From Ailanthus altissimus (Eukaryota; Streptophyta; Magnoliopsida; Sapindales; Simaroubaceae), in contig OX327697.1 in assembly GCA_946807835.1 (NCBI GenBank), positions 8,633,001 to 8,697,000 on the forward strand: DNA of 64,000 nt, read 5' to 3'. The position numbers and the translations under genes are program-made. Under the pieces are notes generated by a model, which saw only the letters and a program-made list of their open reading frames with translations, searched no databases and was not told where the DNA came from. Shown here piece by piece: positions 20,801 through 32,950 of the stretch (the first letter of the stretch is position 1; each line of letters opens with the position of its first letter).

Positions 20801-22970
20801 GAAGACCTCAAATGAGGCATTATAAAAGTTCACAATTCCTAATTTGTATCCGAGTTATGAATGGTTCAAGATCAAATAGTTGAATAGTAAATTTTTTCAG
20901 ACCTTCTTTGCTGTCTTAGTCTTTGAGTATTCTTATAATTCAATCTAGAGCCCACCAAGTTTTAGGATGTTCTCAAATCAACTTAGAGTTCCTAACCTTG
21001 CATCAATGGGCTTGGTGAGGGAAGAAGTATCTGATTGTAATTTTTGGTTAAAAGACTAAAAATTTGTTCATACTATTACATATTGCTCAACATTCTATGA
21101 TATATAATTAGTAGATTTTGTCTGTTTGTGTATTCAGGTTCTCTGATTTAACTGGAATTGATTATAGTGAAGATGCAATCAACCTTGCTCAAAGCCTTGC
21201 TGTTCGTGATGGATTTTCAAGTATCAAATTTTTGGTATGATGAATTTGTTAATATTTCCATGTTGACTTTTACCTGTTTCATCTATAACCCTGAGGAATG
21301 AATCACAAGTTTGATTTATTTCATGATGGTTTGTATATCTTAAAGTGATAGCCTCCTCTGTTAATCAGTCCTGTGGTTTTTTTCTCCCTGTTCCTGGTAC
21401 TGCAAAACGGTTTTATATCCTAGTATAAAAAACTGCTTATCTTCAGAATCATATTATGTCATTTTGTACAAAATTTTAATCAAGCGTCTTCTTGGTCAGC
21501 ATCTCATTTAACCTTATCGATTTTTATCAATTATGAATCATCTTGACCCACATATAGGTACAGATGCATGCGCGCATGCGGATGGAGTCTCTACACTGAA
21601 CTAACTTTGCTACTTCATTATGCAAGTTTTTTCAATTTAAGAAACAAAAATATATTAGTAGAACCACTCCAAATATGAACAAAATAATTTAAAAAGGGGA
21701 AAAGGAAGTAAATGTTTTTTTAGATTGCATTCTAACCTATTTGTAAGTTTTAATTATGTTCCTTTTTGTGGTTTTGTTAACAAAATTTATAATTATAAGA
21801 AAAAAGTTACTTAAACAGAATGCTGTGAATTATGTTGTTCAATTGTCAAGGAATCACGGTCCTTATTTTTTTATTATCTGAGAGTCTGGATGATGATATA
21901 TATGTAGACACATGTGCCTGCATATATCCAGAGATTATTTTGTAGGTATGGTCTAAAATGATTTAAGTCAACTATTTATATTCAAAGATTATCTGATGTT
22001 TTGCTGAGTTTAGTGGTCTTCACAAACTGTGTGAACGAGCTCACACACTTTACACCTTCAGTACTTATGGCAATGTTGGTCCTCATTATCTAAATCTTTT
22101 ACCGTGTCTGTTACTTCATTTTTAGGTTGATGATGTTCTTGAGACAAAGCTGGAGAGACAATTTCAGCTTGTCATGGATAAAGGGACTTTAGATGCCATT
22201 GGTTTGCATCCTGATGGTCCTCTCAAAAGGTAACAATAGTTATCTTCCCTACAGATATATCATCATCTTTCCCTTGTGGATACTCAAATAACTAATAGCT
22301 AATAATCAATCTCTGGCTGTTGTTTGAATTTCATATAACTGACTGCACTACTATTATCAAATTGGATGTTCTTCTTGAACTTTACTTACATTGAAGGTTT
22401 TTCAGAACCTCTCAAGTCATTCAACATTTTATTAAGTTTCCTTTTGATCATCTACTGCCCATTTGGTCTTGCACCTATTTCTATTGAATTGCTGAATAGC
22501 AAAAGGTAGACTTTTAAGATTTTCTTTTCTAGGATGATGTACTGGGATTCTGTTTCAAGGTTGGTGGCTCCTGGTGGATTATTGGTAAGGATCTTCCTTT
22601 CATCCAGTTTCTGGGTTTTATTTTCACCCTTGCGAGTCTTTAACACAAAAGTACTTGGGTAATCCAAAGCATAATATGCTCATCTCTGCGTTTCTGAGAT
22701 AGCCTTTACTACATCTGATGTTTTCCCTTGTTTTGGTAATTGTAATAGGTGATTACATCATGTAATAATACAAAAGACGAGTTGGTACAGGAAGTATCCA
22801 ATTTAAATCAAAAGATTGACGTGCCCCAAATATCTGATAACTCCAAAGACGAAGAATCAAGCAGGGAACCTCCATTCCGGTACCTCGATCATGTTCGCAC
22901 ATACCCAACATTCATGTTTGGTGGATCTGAGGGATCGCGTGTTGCAACTGTAGCGTTTCTTCAAAACTGA
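17821..22970 (+). CDS. AR401: eEF1A lysine methyltransferase 2-like protein (METTL10/EFM4 class; plant AR401)
   Basis: Exons: 17,821-18,050; 18,514-18,639; 20,351-20,551; 21,138-21,234; 22,126-22,229; 22,533-22,584; 22,749-22,970. All six introns are GT-AG and phases join cleanly, giving 1,032 nt (343 residues plus stop). Residues 1-80 are a Glu/Ser/Gln-rich leader. LGLQSYWDAAYADEL and NFREHGHAGEVWFG (about 95-121) are the family's N-terminal signature. SAM-binding motif I is NVLDVGTGNGLLLQEL (167-182), the acidic loop is GIDYSEDAI, motif II is LVMDKGTLDAIGL (233-245), and VITSCNNTKDEL follows the last strand. YPTFMFGGSEGSRVATVAFL closes it. Relatives in yeast and human use SAM to methylate a lysine on translation factor eEF1A in the cytosol; that role is inferred here. 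No break is visible. Intron 2 is 1.7 kb. Confidence is high for the family and lower for the exact substrate. Confidence 0.95.
18640..20350 (+). other. Long intron 2 (1,711 bp) of the methyltransferase gene
   Basis: Starts GTAAGACC and ends TTTTCTCTAG. It contains a (GA)n run (about 19,549-19,570) and a 12-bp inverted repeat CTTGTCTTACAT/ATGTAAGACAAG (19,461-19,472 and 19,508-19,519), but no coding motif. It may hold a small decayed insertion; no boundaries can be set. Confidence 0.6.
21566..21579. repeat. GCATGC-rich 14-bp palindrome in intron 4
   Basis: GCATGCGCGCATGC is a perfect palindrome with alternating purine and pyrimidine bases, inside the 891-bp intron 4. It contains RY-like CATGC words. 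A regulatory function is not shown. Confidence 0.6.
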
Positions 22971-23570
22971 AATTAATTAGCTCTGTCATGGGTGGGTTGT
23001 AGTTTTAGATTTTGTTGCACCCGTGTGCGGTGTTCAAGGGAGTGCAAGAGTGGAAAAGGCCAATAACTTGTTGACAACAATTAAATTCATTGAGGTAGAG
23101 TTAATTGCAATTAAAAACATGCCATTTCTTTTTAAGCATATGGCTATGCGTGATGAATGGTAGAGCCAATGAGCTAATATTTGGATGAAAGTCATTAAAT
23201 CTATGCTTGTTATATTGAAGAGCTTATAAAGACCTTTTTGGGAGTAGAGTTATTTCAAATCGTAAATTTGGCAGTTTTGAAAATTATTTCTGAACACCAA
23301 TAGTATACCAATATAATAAAATACTTTCCTAACTTTGACATGACATAAAACAGTGGTGTAAAGTAATTAAACAAATTCTATATATGGTACCTGCCGTGAT
23401 GTTCATATAATAAGCTTGTTGTTAAAATAGTTATTGAAATGGGCTACGTCTTGGAAAAACAAAAAAGACTCAAGCCCATTTTCCCCAATGTCCACCAAAG
23501 CACCATTTTTCTTTAAATTAGTTATAAAGTGTAAAACAAAAAAAAAATAAAAAAAAGAAACTTGTTTTTG
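22971..23570 (+). other. 3' UTR and downstream flank of the methyltransferase gene
   Basis: Immediately after the TGA. There is no further coding motif. The sequence becomes AT-rich from about 23,290 (several AATAAAA-like words near 23,310), a plausible polyadenylation zone, but no site can be fixed. Confidence 0.4.
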
Positions 23571-24950
23571 TTAAGGGTTATTTTTGCTGAGAGAACAAGG
23601 ATCTATAGAGGATATACAGAACCAATTAGATCTTGTACTGCAAAGTTCGCATTTGTATAACGAGTTGAAGGATTCTCGAACGTGACGTGTTTCGATAAAG
23701 TATTTTCAATAAACGTCATCATTTTTTATGAGTAGAATTTATATTATTATGTATTTATATAATTTATTTCTCATATTAAAGATTTTATTTATTATACATG
23801 ATTTTATAAAGTTTAAATTATTTATTTTAAATTATTAAATTTTTAAATTTTTAGTTAAATTATTTATTTTACGTTATTAATTAAAATTCTTGGACATATT
23901 TAAATTAAGTATTTATTTTACATTATAAAAACTCAGTTGTATTAATAGAAATATGTTTACATGATTCATTTGTTAAAATATAAAGTATGAGATGAGATTC
24001 AATGACTTTATAATTATATAAATAAAAGTAGTTTTCAAACCACTAGACAGTACTCTTCCCTTTTTAAATAGAGATATGAGGTTCAGGCTTTTTGGGTCCA
24101 TTTGTATACATATAAATTTTGGGTCGTGTATATGGGCGCTTTATTCTTTAGGAGCCAATTTATTCTGCGCATGTGTAAGACGAGGATTTAAGATAATATA
24201 GAGATGAATATATCCAACGCTCTGCCTAAGGGATATTTCGAGTACGATGAGGTTTCTCTATGGGTACTAGTTTAGTGTAAGATTTTTGAAAAAAAATATA
24301 TTTAAATTTCATGACATATATTACACGTGATTCGATTTATGAAAACCATTTATAAGATTATATCAGATTTTGTTGAACTTTCATTTGTAGTATGAATAAA
24401 ATGAGATTTGATAACTCTTATGACATTTTTAAATATTTACATTATTTATGCTAAGATTAAAATTTATAGTATAAAAGTTTATTATTACTATTGTTATTAT
24501 TATCATTATTATTTTTCTCATTTTATTTTAAAATTATTCCATTAACTAAGTTTGTGAAAACTCATCTCCCTTACTTTTTTCGCATTTCAGAGGATAGTGG
24601 ACTTGTCAAGCTCAGCGACTAGTTAGGGTGAGTCATGTGGTGATGCTTTAGGTCTTTTTGTGAGCCATATAGGATATATGGACTTTCTTATTCTTTTAGG
24701 CCTATAAGAATTTGTTGTTTTAAGCTTGATGACTTTGTGTTATGCATTATGCTATTTGATTCCATAATCTTGTTAACTCTATCTTAAATACTTAGAATAT
24801 GTTGATATATGAGTTATAAATGTATTACTTTTCATTTGATGTTGATGTTTGTGAGTTGCTGATGAAATATGAGAAGTTTGAAAGTATAGTTGATGGTATT
24901 ATGTTTATAGAAGTGCTATACTTTAAGTTGTAGGTTTGGGAATGCCCTTA
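23571..24950 (+). repeat. Possible old Gypsy-type LTR remnant
   Basis: Non-coding. Wording such as TTCTGCGCATGTGTAAGACG (about 24,160) recalls CTCTGCGCATGCGTTAGAC in the chromovirus LTR at 35,409, and CGACTAGTTAGGGTGAGTC (about 24,617) is a phrase I associate with plant Gypsy LTRs. Ends are not definable. The rest is AT-rich. Confidence 0.3.
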
Positions 24951-25690
24951 AAATAGGAGAAACTCTGCCAAAATTTTAGTAGAATTTCTACTATTGTGAG
25001 CGCTCATGAATATTTACAGGTTAATAGTCAACATTCGTCCTAAAGTTTATAGAAAACTGTAGGGTGGGTCATTTAAATTATTATGTTTTACATATATATA
25101 CACAAGCACTGATTAGGTGGGTTGATTTGCTCATTGCTATAAATAGTTAATTTATGATTTTAATTGAAAATTAAGTTTAGGTTTTTTTAACTCAATGTTA
25201 AGTATTTTTTTAGTTATGTACAAAATAGTTGAGTGATTTTGGTCACTTGATCAAAATCAGATACATATTCATATATATATATATATAATGATGTTATATT
25301 TTTTAAATGGTATATTAATTTTTTTTTATCTCAATTGATGTATCAAGTAATTATTTGGTGATAAAATGGTGTAATAGATAATTTTAAAATTTGCACAATT
25401 TCATCATCTAATAATTACTTGCCATCTCAATTTGAAATACAAAATTTGGGATATCATTTGAAAAAAAAAGCATTACTCTTATATATATATATATATACCG
25501 TTTGTTGAGGTTTAGTTCAACTATATTTTTTAAAAATAATGTTGAATTTTATGTATAGATGGATATCTAAAAACAATTAAATGGAAAGTGGAAAGGAATA
25601 GAAGATAAAATAGGACTACTTTGTTTGTTTAAAATAAAAGATCTTTTTATGAAATGTTGTTTGAACAAAGAATATTATTTTTTAGACAAT
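24951..25690. other. AT-rich intergenic stretch with short (TA)n runs
   Basis: No gene seen. Two (AT)n microsatellites lie near 25,270-25,288 and 25,480-25,497. Confidence 0.5.
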
Positions 25691-26110
25691 AGTTTTTGTT
25701 TTCAGCTAGATTTGGTAAGCTTGCGGGTTTAGGGGCTCGACAGGCTCAAAAGCTTAAACTAGTGAGAATTTGTTTACCGAAGGAGAGCAACAGCTTAGTA
25801 GAGGTCACCGGAGTTCAGAGGGTAGTGAGTGTAGAACTACTTAGAGGAGATAGTTTTGGACTACCGAGGTCGAAACTAGGTTGGAGAGAGCTAGTGAGAT
25901 CATGTTTAAGGCTACTAAGGTCAAACTAGGTTGGAAAAGGCTACTGAGTCTGTGTTTAGGTTTGAGAGAGATAGTGAGTAGAAAATGCCTATAACATATT
26001 TCAAGGCTGAAGAGGACTCAAGGTTTATAAGATGGTCAAAATTACAATCATGGTTGAGGAGCTGTCTAGAGGCGATTATAACAAATGGGACTCAATAGAG
26101 CTCACCAGTA
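25691..26110. repeat. Degenerate GAG/CTAG-rich tandem repeat region
   Basis: AACTAGGTTGGAGAGAGCTA (25,876) recurs as AACTAGGTTGGAAAAGGCTA (25,925), spaced about 50 bp, with related words before and after. The open frame at 25,696-25,929 here has no recognised similarity and reflects the repeat rather than a gene. Confidence 0.4.
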
Positions 26111-27170
26111 CTGAACTCACAACTTAATATTACTATTACTAATACGAAAGTGCAATATATAGATAATCAAGACACAAATTTATGTAGTTCAGCCTAAAGG
26201 CCTACATCCTTGGGTAGAGCTCATCATTAAAATCCACTATATGAAAAAGATATTGCAAGGCATAAATTACAATAATAGTAATGTTACTCATGAGGTAGGA
26301 TCTCCTATGTCCCTCCTTTTTTGGACTTGCGGAGGCCATGTCTTGTACTTTAGTAGATGTTTTCTTAGTAAAGGTGGATGATTGGAGGTTGTCAAGTAGG
26401 GTTATAGCATAAACCATAGTATATAAATAAAGAGAAAGTGAGGAGAACAAGTGAATACATAAAAGTGGAGCTTCTCATCTATTACATCCTTGAACTTGTG
26501 AATTTGAACTTGAACTTATGTTCTTTTCTTGGAGAAAATGAAGTTTTTATGGTAGAGGTGAACCCTAGAGGTGGAGGAAGCTAGCCTGAGATTACCTCTT
26601 AAAGGTGACACAAGGCAAAACATTATTGGAGGATCGTCCCTATCATGAGGGGTATTCTGGAGAACTTGCTTTATGGGGGCAAAAGGATAATTAGAGACCA
26701 TCTGATGCTTGGAGTACTAGATGTTTCCTAATTGGTTGCTTTTCTATAATAGTCAACTTTAGTTAGTGAAACCTGAGAACACTGAGTGGTCGTTTGACTC
26801 TGTCCCCCTGAGTCTGGCGAGTCTTATACTGAGCTGCTTAACCACCCTAGACAACTTTTGTTTACTATGTCAGTAGTGTCAGTAATGTTAGTAGGAGACA
26901 AAGTTCTGGTGGTGGCTGATGCGGTATTCGCTAATTGGCTATTTGAGGATTCTCTTAGATAACTTTATCTTTAGGTTAGATAACTGGATGATTTGGTGTC
27001 CAGGTGCTCTTTTAATAGGCCTCATTAGTGATGTGCAGAGATCTGAGTTGTGTTGATGTGTACACCTACTAGTGAATTCATGAAGATGTAGCATGTGCTC
27101 AAGCTCCCATGACGTGTCTTCTGATACTGCTATTAAGTGGTAACACATGTCCTGCCACGGGTCCTACTAG
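26111..27170 (-). repeat. LTR-like repeat, probably minus orientation
   Basis: Non-coding, about 1 kb. The plus-strand phrase TAGTTCAGCCTAAAGGCCTA (about 26,186) followed by CATCCTTGGGTAGAGCTCA is one I recognise from widespread plant retrotransposon LTRs, where it lies near the 3' end on the opposite strand. Ends and target duplications are not resolved. Open frames inside are not conserved. Confidence 0.4.
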
Positions 27171-28056
27171 ATAGGCTTCCTAAGCAGAGTTATAGAAATC
27201 TAAATGTTTAGGCTCGAGTTCAATTTCACTCAGGTAGCTCATTTCGAATTGGCCTACTCAAAAGGAAGTTTGGGCTTAAGTACTAGACTATTTTGATTGT
27301 TAGAGTGGGCAGCTTAAGAAGAAGAAGAAGTTTAAACTTGAGTACTAGACTGAGCTGCATTGAGTTGGGTTGAGTGCACTAATCTTTACCCTAAATATTT
27401 TTTTTTATTTCAAAATATTTTAACTTAACATTTAGTGAGAAATCAAAACACAATATTATTTTGATATTTAAATAATTACTTTTCTAATTAATTTTTATTT
27501 TTAATATATTTTCTAATATGAAATAAAAATTATTGGTAACTATATAATCATTATAAATAAAATATATTATTAGTTATCAATATATGTTAAATAATTAAAA
27601 AATGAATACGTAAGAATATCATCGCGGACAAGCATAAAGAATATAGCAAACTAAAAGAACTATCAAACTCTAATCTCTTGAAAAATATAGTTTCTAGTCA
27701 TTAAATCCATTAACTCGAAAGGTGGCATAGTGCAACAGAGTTTGATTTTGGTTGCAAGGTTGAATTGTGCTAATCTTTTTCAAGCTCCCTTTAGCGGTTA
27801 GTTATTGGTGATGGTTGTGATGCATTGTCATTTGAAGGCATTTAGATGTAGTTATTATTAGATCTTTAATTTTTGAGATATACTGAAGTTTGGATTGAAG
27901 CCTTGTACCAAGCGAAGGGAAGTATGAGTGTGCTAGGGTAGTTGGAGTGTACAGGCACTAAGGTAAACCTAAAATGATCGTAGGGTTAGGTATAACAACA
28001 CAACGCATAAAAATGAGAGATTGGACACGTAATATAACAAACATACACATGAGACA
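27171..28056. other. Intergenic stretch; nothing recognised
   Basis: AT-rich from 27,390 to 27,650. A (GAA)n-like run AAGAAGAAGAAG lies near 27,317. No coding motif on either strand. Confidence 0.5.
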
Positions 28057-28560
28057 TGATACGATGTAAATATAGCACAAATATACGCAAGTATATGTAT
28101 CGTACCATGTAGTATATTGATCAAAATTAGATATGGTTTCTACAAAGACTTCCAAACCAAATAGTTAATCAATTATTAAAATTAGTTGTGTTAGGAGTGA
28201 TTTTTAGCAATGATTAGTGCTTGAGTTTATGTTAATTTGGCCGATTGATGGTAGATTGAGATTTTACGGTTGAGAGGGTGTTTTTAGGGTATAGAAAGTG
28301 AAGTGAGGAATGAGGGAATTTGGGAAATTTTGTACTATTCCTTGATTCATCGTCATGATGCTCAGCCCTGAAAATTGGGTCTTTTAGTTACCCAAATGGC
28401 AGCTTTGCAATGTTGGAACATGGGCATTATGACACTTAGGTGTCTAACTTTGGTGTTGCGACTCTCAGAGTTGGCATCGCAATGTTGAAGCTTTTCACAT
28501 CCTAATTGTTTTTATAAGGGAATATTATTCTTAAAATAACTAAGAAATATTAAAACTTAA
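28057..28560 (-). repeat. 3' LTR of the Athila-like element
   Basis: The terminal ~140 bp (TGATACGATGTAAATATAGC onward on the plus strand) match 33,937-34,075, the end of the 5' LTR. Beyond that the two copies differ strongly. The region 28,340-28,500 carries repeated CATCGCAATGTTG/GTTGCGACTC-like words. The upper limit near 28,560 is an estimate from where integrase-proximal sequence starts. Confidence 0.6.
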
Positions 28561-28599
28561 AATAATAAAATCAAGTCAAATGAAATGAAATGCAATAAT

Positions 28600-29480
28600 T
28601 GATACTAAACTTGGGTTACCTCTCAATAAGCTCTTAATTTAAAGTCGTTGGCTTAACGTAATGCTTCCTCATTTACTTAGGTTCTAACAAATCGACAACA
28701 CTCTTCTATTGATCAATGTCTCAACTTTGGTAATATTTGAGTTGTTGGCCATTCAATGTAAATGAATATTGAGTGGAGGGATATTTGATATCAACAGCCC
28801 ATGTAAATATACCTTAGTGATTTAGAATGACCCTAACCTTTGTGACTTGAGTTTTTGAAGAAATAACTTCAAGCAGGAATTGTAGAGTAATACTTGTTGT
28901 CCTTGTTCAAATGATCACTGAAGTATTTTATTATCATGCCATTTTTCCTTAATTGTCCAATATACTTTATGTTCTAGTTCCAATGGTAGATGGTATGCTT
29001 TTCCAAAGATTAGTCAGAATGAAGATATACTGATAGGGGTGTTGTATGTAGTGCAATATGCCCATAACGCATCATCCAAGTGTTATACTTAGTCATTTTA
29101 GTTTGGTTTAACCGTCTTCTTTAAGATCCACTTTATCTCTCTATTAGAGACTTTCACTTGTCTGCTTGTTTGGGGATGATATGCAATGACGATCTTGTAC
29201 TTGACCTCATATTGTTGCAAGAGGGTTGAAAAATATTTATTGCGAAAGTGCGATCTCTCATCACTAATGATCACTCTTGTTGTTCCATATCTATGAATAT
29301 GCTCTTTTAAAGGAACTTGATCACCACTTTAGTATCATTTATTGGTAATGCTACTGGTTTCACCTATTTTGAAACGTACTCTATTACTATAAGGATGTAC
29401 TTACTGTTATGAGATGGTAAGAAAGGTCTGATGAAGTTTTTGCCCCAAAGCGTTAATGATTTCCACCTCTAGAATATTCT
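28600..29480 (-). pseudogene. Athila-like integrase core and C-terminus
   Basis: Minus-strand frames read FIRPFLPSHNSKYILIVIEY (about 29,440-29,380), YKIVIAYHPQTSRQVKVSNR (about 29,200-29,140), DDALWAYCTTYNTPIS and IFGKAYHLPLELEHKVYWTI (about 29,010-28,950). These are the integrase core to C-terminal motifs of Athila, including the AYHPQT...V.NREIK block with the catalytic Glu position (S/N-R-E). Stops occur within and between blocks. Confidence 0.85.
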
Positions 29481-29499
29481 GTTTTAGCATTTCAAGTCT

Positions 29500-29760
29500 T
29501 TTAGAGATGTTCCCTATCAGATGACATCTATCACAACTTGTAATAAAGAAATATGTGTATTTAAATAATATAGGCCAATAAAAGCAGGAATGAAGTACCT
29601 TTGCCTATATTTTATTGCATTCAAAATGGCCACTATAATTAGATGTGTAGCATTAGTGTAGGATGTCGTGAATATCCTCTTAAAAGACACATCTTCTAAT
29701 GGTTTGGTCTGCACATAATTTGAAAAGTAATGACTTGTCCCAAAAATAAAATTTTGCATC
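29500..29760 (-). pseudogene. Athila-like integrase zinc-binding domain
   Basis: The frames can be read as a Gypsy H2C2 zinc-binding domain: GHFECNKI, then an FYWP-like segment (LHSCFYWPILFKYTY) and SCDRCHLIGNI giving the CxxC pair. The open frame of 80 codons at 29,517-29,759 overlaps it in another frame. Confidence 0.65.
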
Positions 29761-29849
29761 GTGGAAGAACTTCTTTTTTTTGCTAAAATGTCAAATCAAG
29801 AAGAGTAAGCCCACAAACTAAATAATCAACAATATCAGCATACTAGAGA

Positions 29850-30400
29850 GTCTTATAATGTTGTATGCAAGGAGTTGTTCATCTAAAAAAATTTCATTGA
29901 TTAGGATCTTTTCTCGGTGTTGATGTGGCTCTTCTAATTAGGAGAGATGATCAGCTACTTGATTCTCAACTCATTTTCTATCATTGATCTCAAGATTAAA
30001 TTCTTGTAGCAATAATATCCATTGAATAAACTTTGGTTTTACATCATTCTTTGCTATAAGGTATTTGATAGCCAAATAATTTGTGAAGACTATAACTTTG
30101 ACTCTATTGAGGTAAGCTTAGAACTTGTCAAAGGCAAAAACTATTGCCAGAAGTTCCTTTTCTGTTGCAGTGTAGTTGGACTGTTCTTCATTGAAAATTT
30201 TGTTGGCGTAGTAGATAGTGTAAAATACCTTTTTTTGCATTTTTCCTAGCATAACTCCTACCGTTATATCACTTGCATCACATATTACCTCATATAGTAG
30301 ACTCCAATATGGTGCTATGATGATTGTTGCAGAAGTGAACTTCTTCTTCAAGGTTTCAAAGGCTTCAAGGCATACTTCATCAAAATAGAACCGCATCGCT
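29850..30400 (-). pseudogene. Athila-like RNase H
   Basis: The open stretch 30,118-30,396 reads SLLYEVICDASDITVGVMLG, FYTIYYANKIFNEEQSNYTA and TEKELLAIVFAFDKF, the complete N-terminal half of Gypsy RNase H. It keeps the Asp of CDASD and the Glu of TEKE. Downstream fragments LQEFNLEIND and NQVADHLS complete the domain, with stops between. This is the best preserved segment of the element. Confidence 0.9.
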
Positions 30401-30429
30401 TTCTTTAGTACGTTACATAAGGTATTAGA

Positions 30430-31480
30430 GATCTTGGAAAAATCCTTTATAAATCTTATATAAAACCTGTATGGCTAAAAAACTCTGCACACCTTTTACA
30501 TTAGTAGGGGAAAATTTTCAATAGTTTTAATTTTTGCTCTATCGAACTCTATACCTTGAGAGAAAATTTTATAATCTAAGACTATACCCTTTTTGAACAT
30601 AAAATGATGCTTTTTTTTTTTCCAATTTAGGACTAAGTTAGTTTCTTCACATCTCTTAAGTACAAATATTAAATTATCAATAGAAAGATCAAAAGAGTCT
30701 ACCAAAAATAGAAAATTTGTCCATAAATATCTCCATGAATTATTTTATAATATTCGAGAAGATGGCCATTATACATTGCTAAAAGGTTGCTGGAGCATTG
30801 CTTAGGCCGAATGGCATCCTCTAGAAAGTAAATGTACCGTAGGGGCATGTGAACATCATCTTTTCTTAGTCCTTAATGGCAATTGCAATTTGATTATATC
30901 CGAAGTATCCATCCTAGAAATAATAATACTCATGTCTAACCAATTTATTCAACATTTGATCAATGAATGGAAAGAGAAAATGGTCATTGCAGGTAGTTTT
31001 TTTCAGCTTTCGGTAGTGCATGCATATTGTTCATCCAGTAATGGTTTTTATAGGGATTAAATTATTATTTTCAAGAGCTATTTAAAATAGGGTAGATTAT
31101 CCCAACATCTAACTCCTTAATGATCTCATTTTTTACTACATCTTTCCTAACTGGATTTAATCTCCTTTAATGCTATATTGTAGCCTTATACCCATCCCCT
31201 AAAAGAATTTTATGCATGCAGAATGATGGACTTATTCCCTTGATATCTGAAATAGTCAATCCGATGGCTTTTTGTGCTCTCTCAATACCTTTAACAACTT
31301 TTCTTCTTGGAGTTCATCAAGTTTGGCAGAAATTATGAATGGTAAATTAGAAGATTCTCCAAGGAATGCATACCTTAAGTGATTAGCTAAGGGTTTTAGC
31401 TCTAATATATGAGATTCTTCAATAGAAGGCTTATTATGAGCTTGCTTACCCTCTGGTCTGTCTAGAGGTTCTATTTTCAT
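30430..31480 (-). pseudogene. Athila-like reverse transcriptase
   Basis: 31,256-31,480 contains LELKPLANHLRYAFLGESS and LQEEKLLKVLREHKK, the Athila-specific lead into RT. Further down, about 30,770-30,720 reads MEIFMDKFSIFG where the catalytic FMDD is expected, so the second Asp of the pair is replaced by Lys. Then SLDNL-type sequence and VLKRCEETNLVLNWKKKKHH and FDRAKIKTIENFP (30,496-30,705) give the thumb/connection region. Several stops interrupt it. Confidence 0.85.
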
Positions 31481-31699
31481 CTTGATTTTATCGTATTTAG
31501 GACAAATACTTAGTGCTTGTAGTACTCTTGCGCTTCAATTCTCTCAAATTCCTCTCCATTAATTACAACATCTTTTAAAAACTAATGAATGCTATTCTTA
31601 TTGAAAACTTCTTGAACTTAACTCTTAATAATATCAATGCTAAAGTATTCATCTTCCTCATTCGGGCACTTCAAGGCTTCGAACACATTGAAGGTGGCT

Positions 31700-32191
31700 T
31701 CTTTATTTTGTAATCTCATTGTTAATTTTTTTTTCTAGATGTTAATAAAGGTTCTCCAGTGGCTAAGAATGGTCTTCTTACGATAATAGGGATGTCTTGA
31801 CCCTCTTCCATGCCAAGCATTATAAAATCTATAGGAAAGATAGATTTGTCAACTTTTTCCAAAACATCTTCAATAATGCTCCTTGGATATATGAGTGAAC
31901 GATTGGCAAGTTGCAAGGTGGCATTTATAGATTTGGCCTCCCTCAAACCTAAATTCTTATAGATGGAGAATGACATTAAGTTGATGTTGGCTCTCAGATT
32001 GTATAGGGTGTTCCCAAATATTGGTGTTCAATTATGCATGTTATAGTGAAACTACTTGGATCTTTCAACTTTGGTGGTAATTTATTTTGCAAGATTATAC
32101 TGCATTCTTTGGTGAGTGGTATAGTTTTAAAATTTATAAGTCTCAACTTTTTAGATAAGATATCCAAAATGAACTTTAGATAAATAGGCAT
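31700..32191 (-). pseudogene. Athila-like aspartic protease region
   Basis: 31,994-32,191 contains KECSIILQNKLPPKLKDPSS FTI, and 31,722-31,976 contains MSFSIYKNLGLREAKSINAT, LQLANRSLIYPRSIIEDVLE and PIIVRRPFLATGEPLL. This is the order around the Athila protease; the catalytic D-x-G segment falls at the frame break between the two open stretches and could not be read confidently. Confidence 0.8.
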
Positions 32192-32950
32192 TTACTCAAG
32201 AGCATCTACAAAGGAAATGTTAATATGAGGTTTCTTAAAAAATATCTAAAATTTTAGAGACCTATTTATCTAGTTTCTATTTCTGTAGCCTCTGAAGGAA
32301 TAGTGGAGATAGATAAAAAGGTTGAACTACATGCTTCTGCATACTGTTACTGTTATTATTTACTATTGTGTCCATAATTTTTTGCATATCTGAACTAGTG
32401 TTTGCAAATTCCTACTGTTGTGTACTGGGTTCTGCGCTATTTTTTACATCATTATGCTTTTTTTCACTGTTGAACTATAATTTCTTACTGCTTTTTAAAG
32501 AGACAGCTTTACATTGCTCTTTCTCACCTCTCAGATTGGCTTCGGTATTACTTGGCAAGGTTCTTAGAGGTCGGTTGTTTAAGGTTGTGACAAGTTGCCT
32601 GATTTATGTCTCTAAACTCTTAAAGATGCATAATGGTTTATAAGATGACATCATTAGACTTTATATCTTATAGAAATATATTTTCCAAGGCCAGCTTCTT
32701 TTCTTATTATGGATGAAATCTTAAAGGGTTTATTAGTTTAAATGATTGCCCTTAGTTGTTATTCCAAGAGAAGTTTGGATGGTTCCTTCACCTCAGATTA
32801 TAGAAGTTTGAAGGGAGATTATTTTACTGTTTATTATAATTCCCCACACAACTAGCCAACTCCATGCATTATTCATTCATGTGATTATCACCGTAAAAAT
32901 CACAAGTTGCATTCTGAGTCTTAATGGCATTCATGGTGTCGAACATTTTG
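32192..32950 (-). other. Athila-like gag-protease spacer; no clear motif
   Basis: Decayed, low-complexity sequence between gag and protease; nothing firmly recognised. A 91-codon plus-strand open frame at 32,368-32,643 is antisense to it and not supported. Confidence 0.4.

Noticed and set aside
25696..25929. 77-codon plus-strand open frame
   Set aside because: Lies in a degenerate tandem repeat, opens at a TTG-type start and has no recognisable motif.
26202..27148. Minus-strand open frames of 61 to 82 codons
   Set aside because: They sit in a non-coding LTR-like repeat and show no protein motif.
30022..30249. 75-codon plus-strand open frame
   Set aside because: Antisense to the well-supported Athila-like RNase H.
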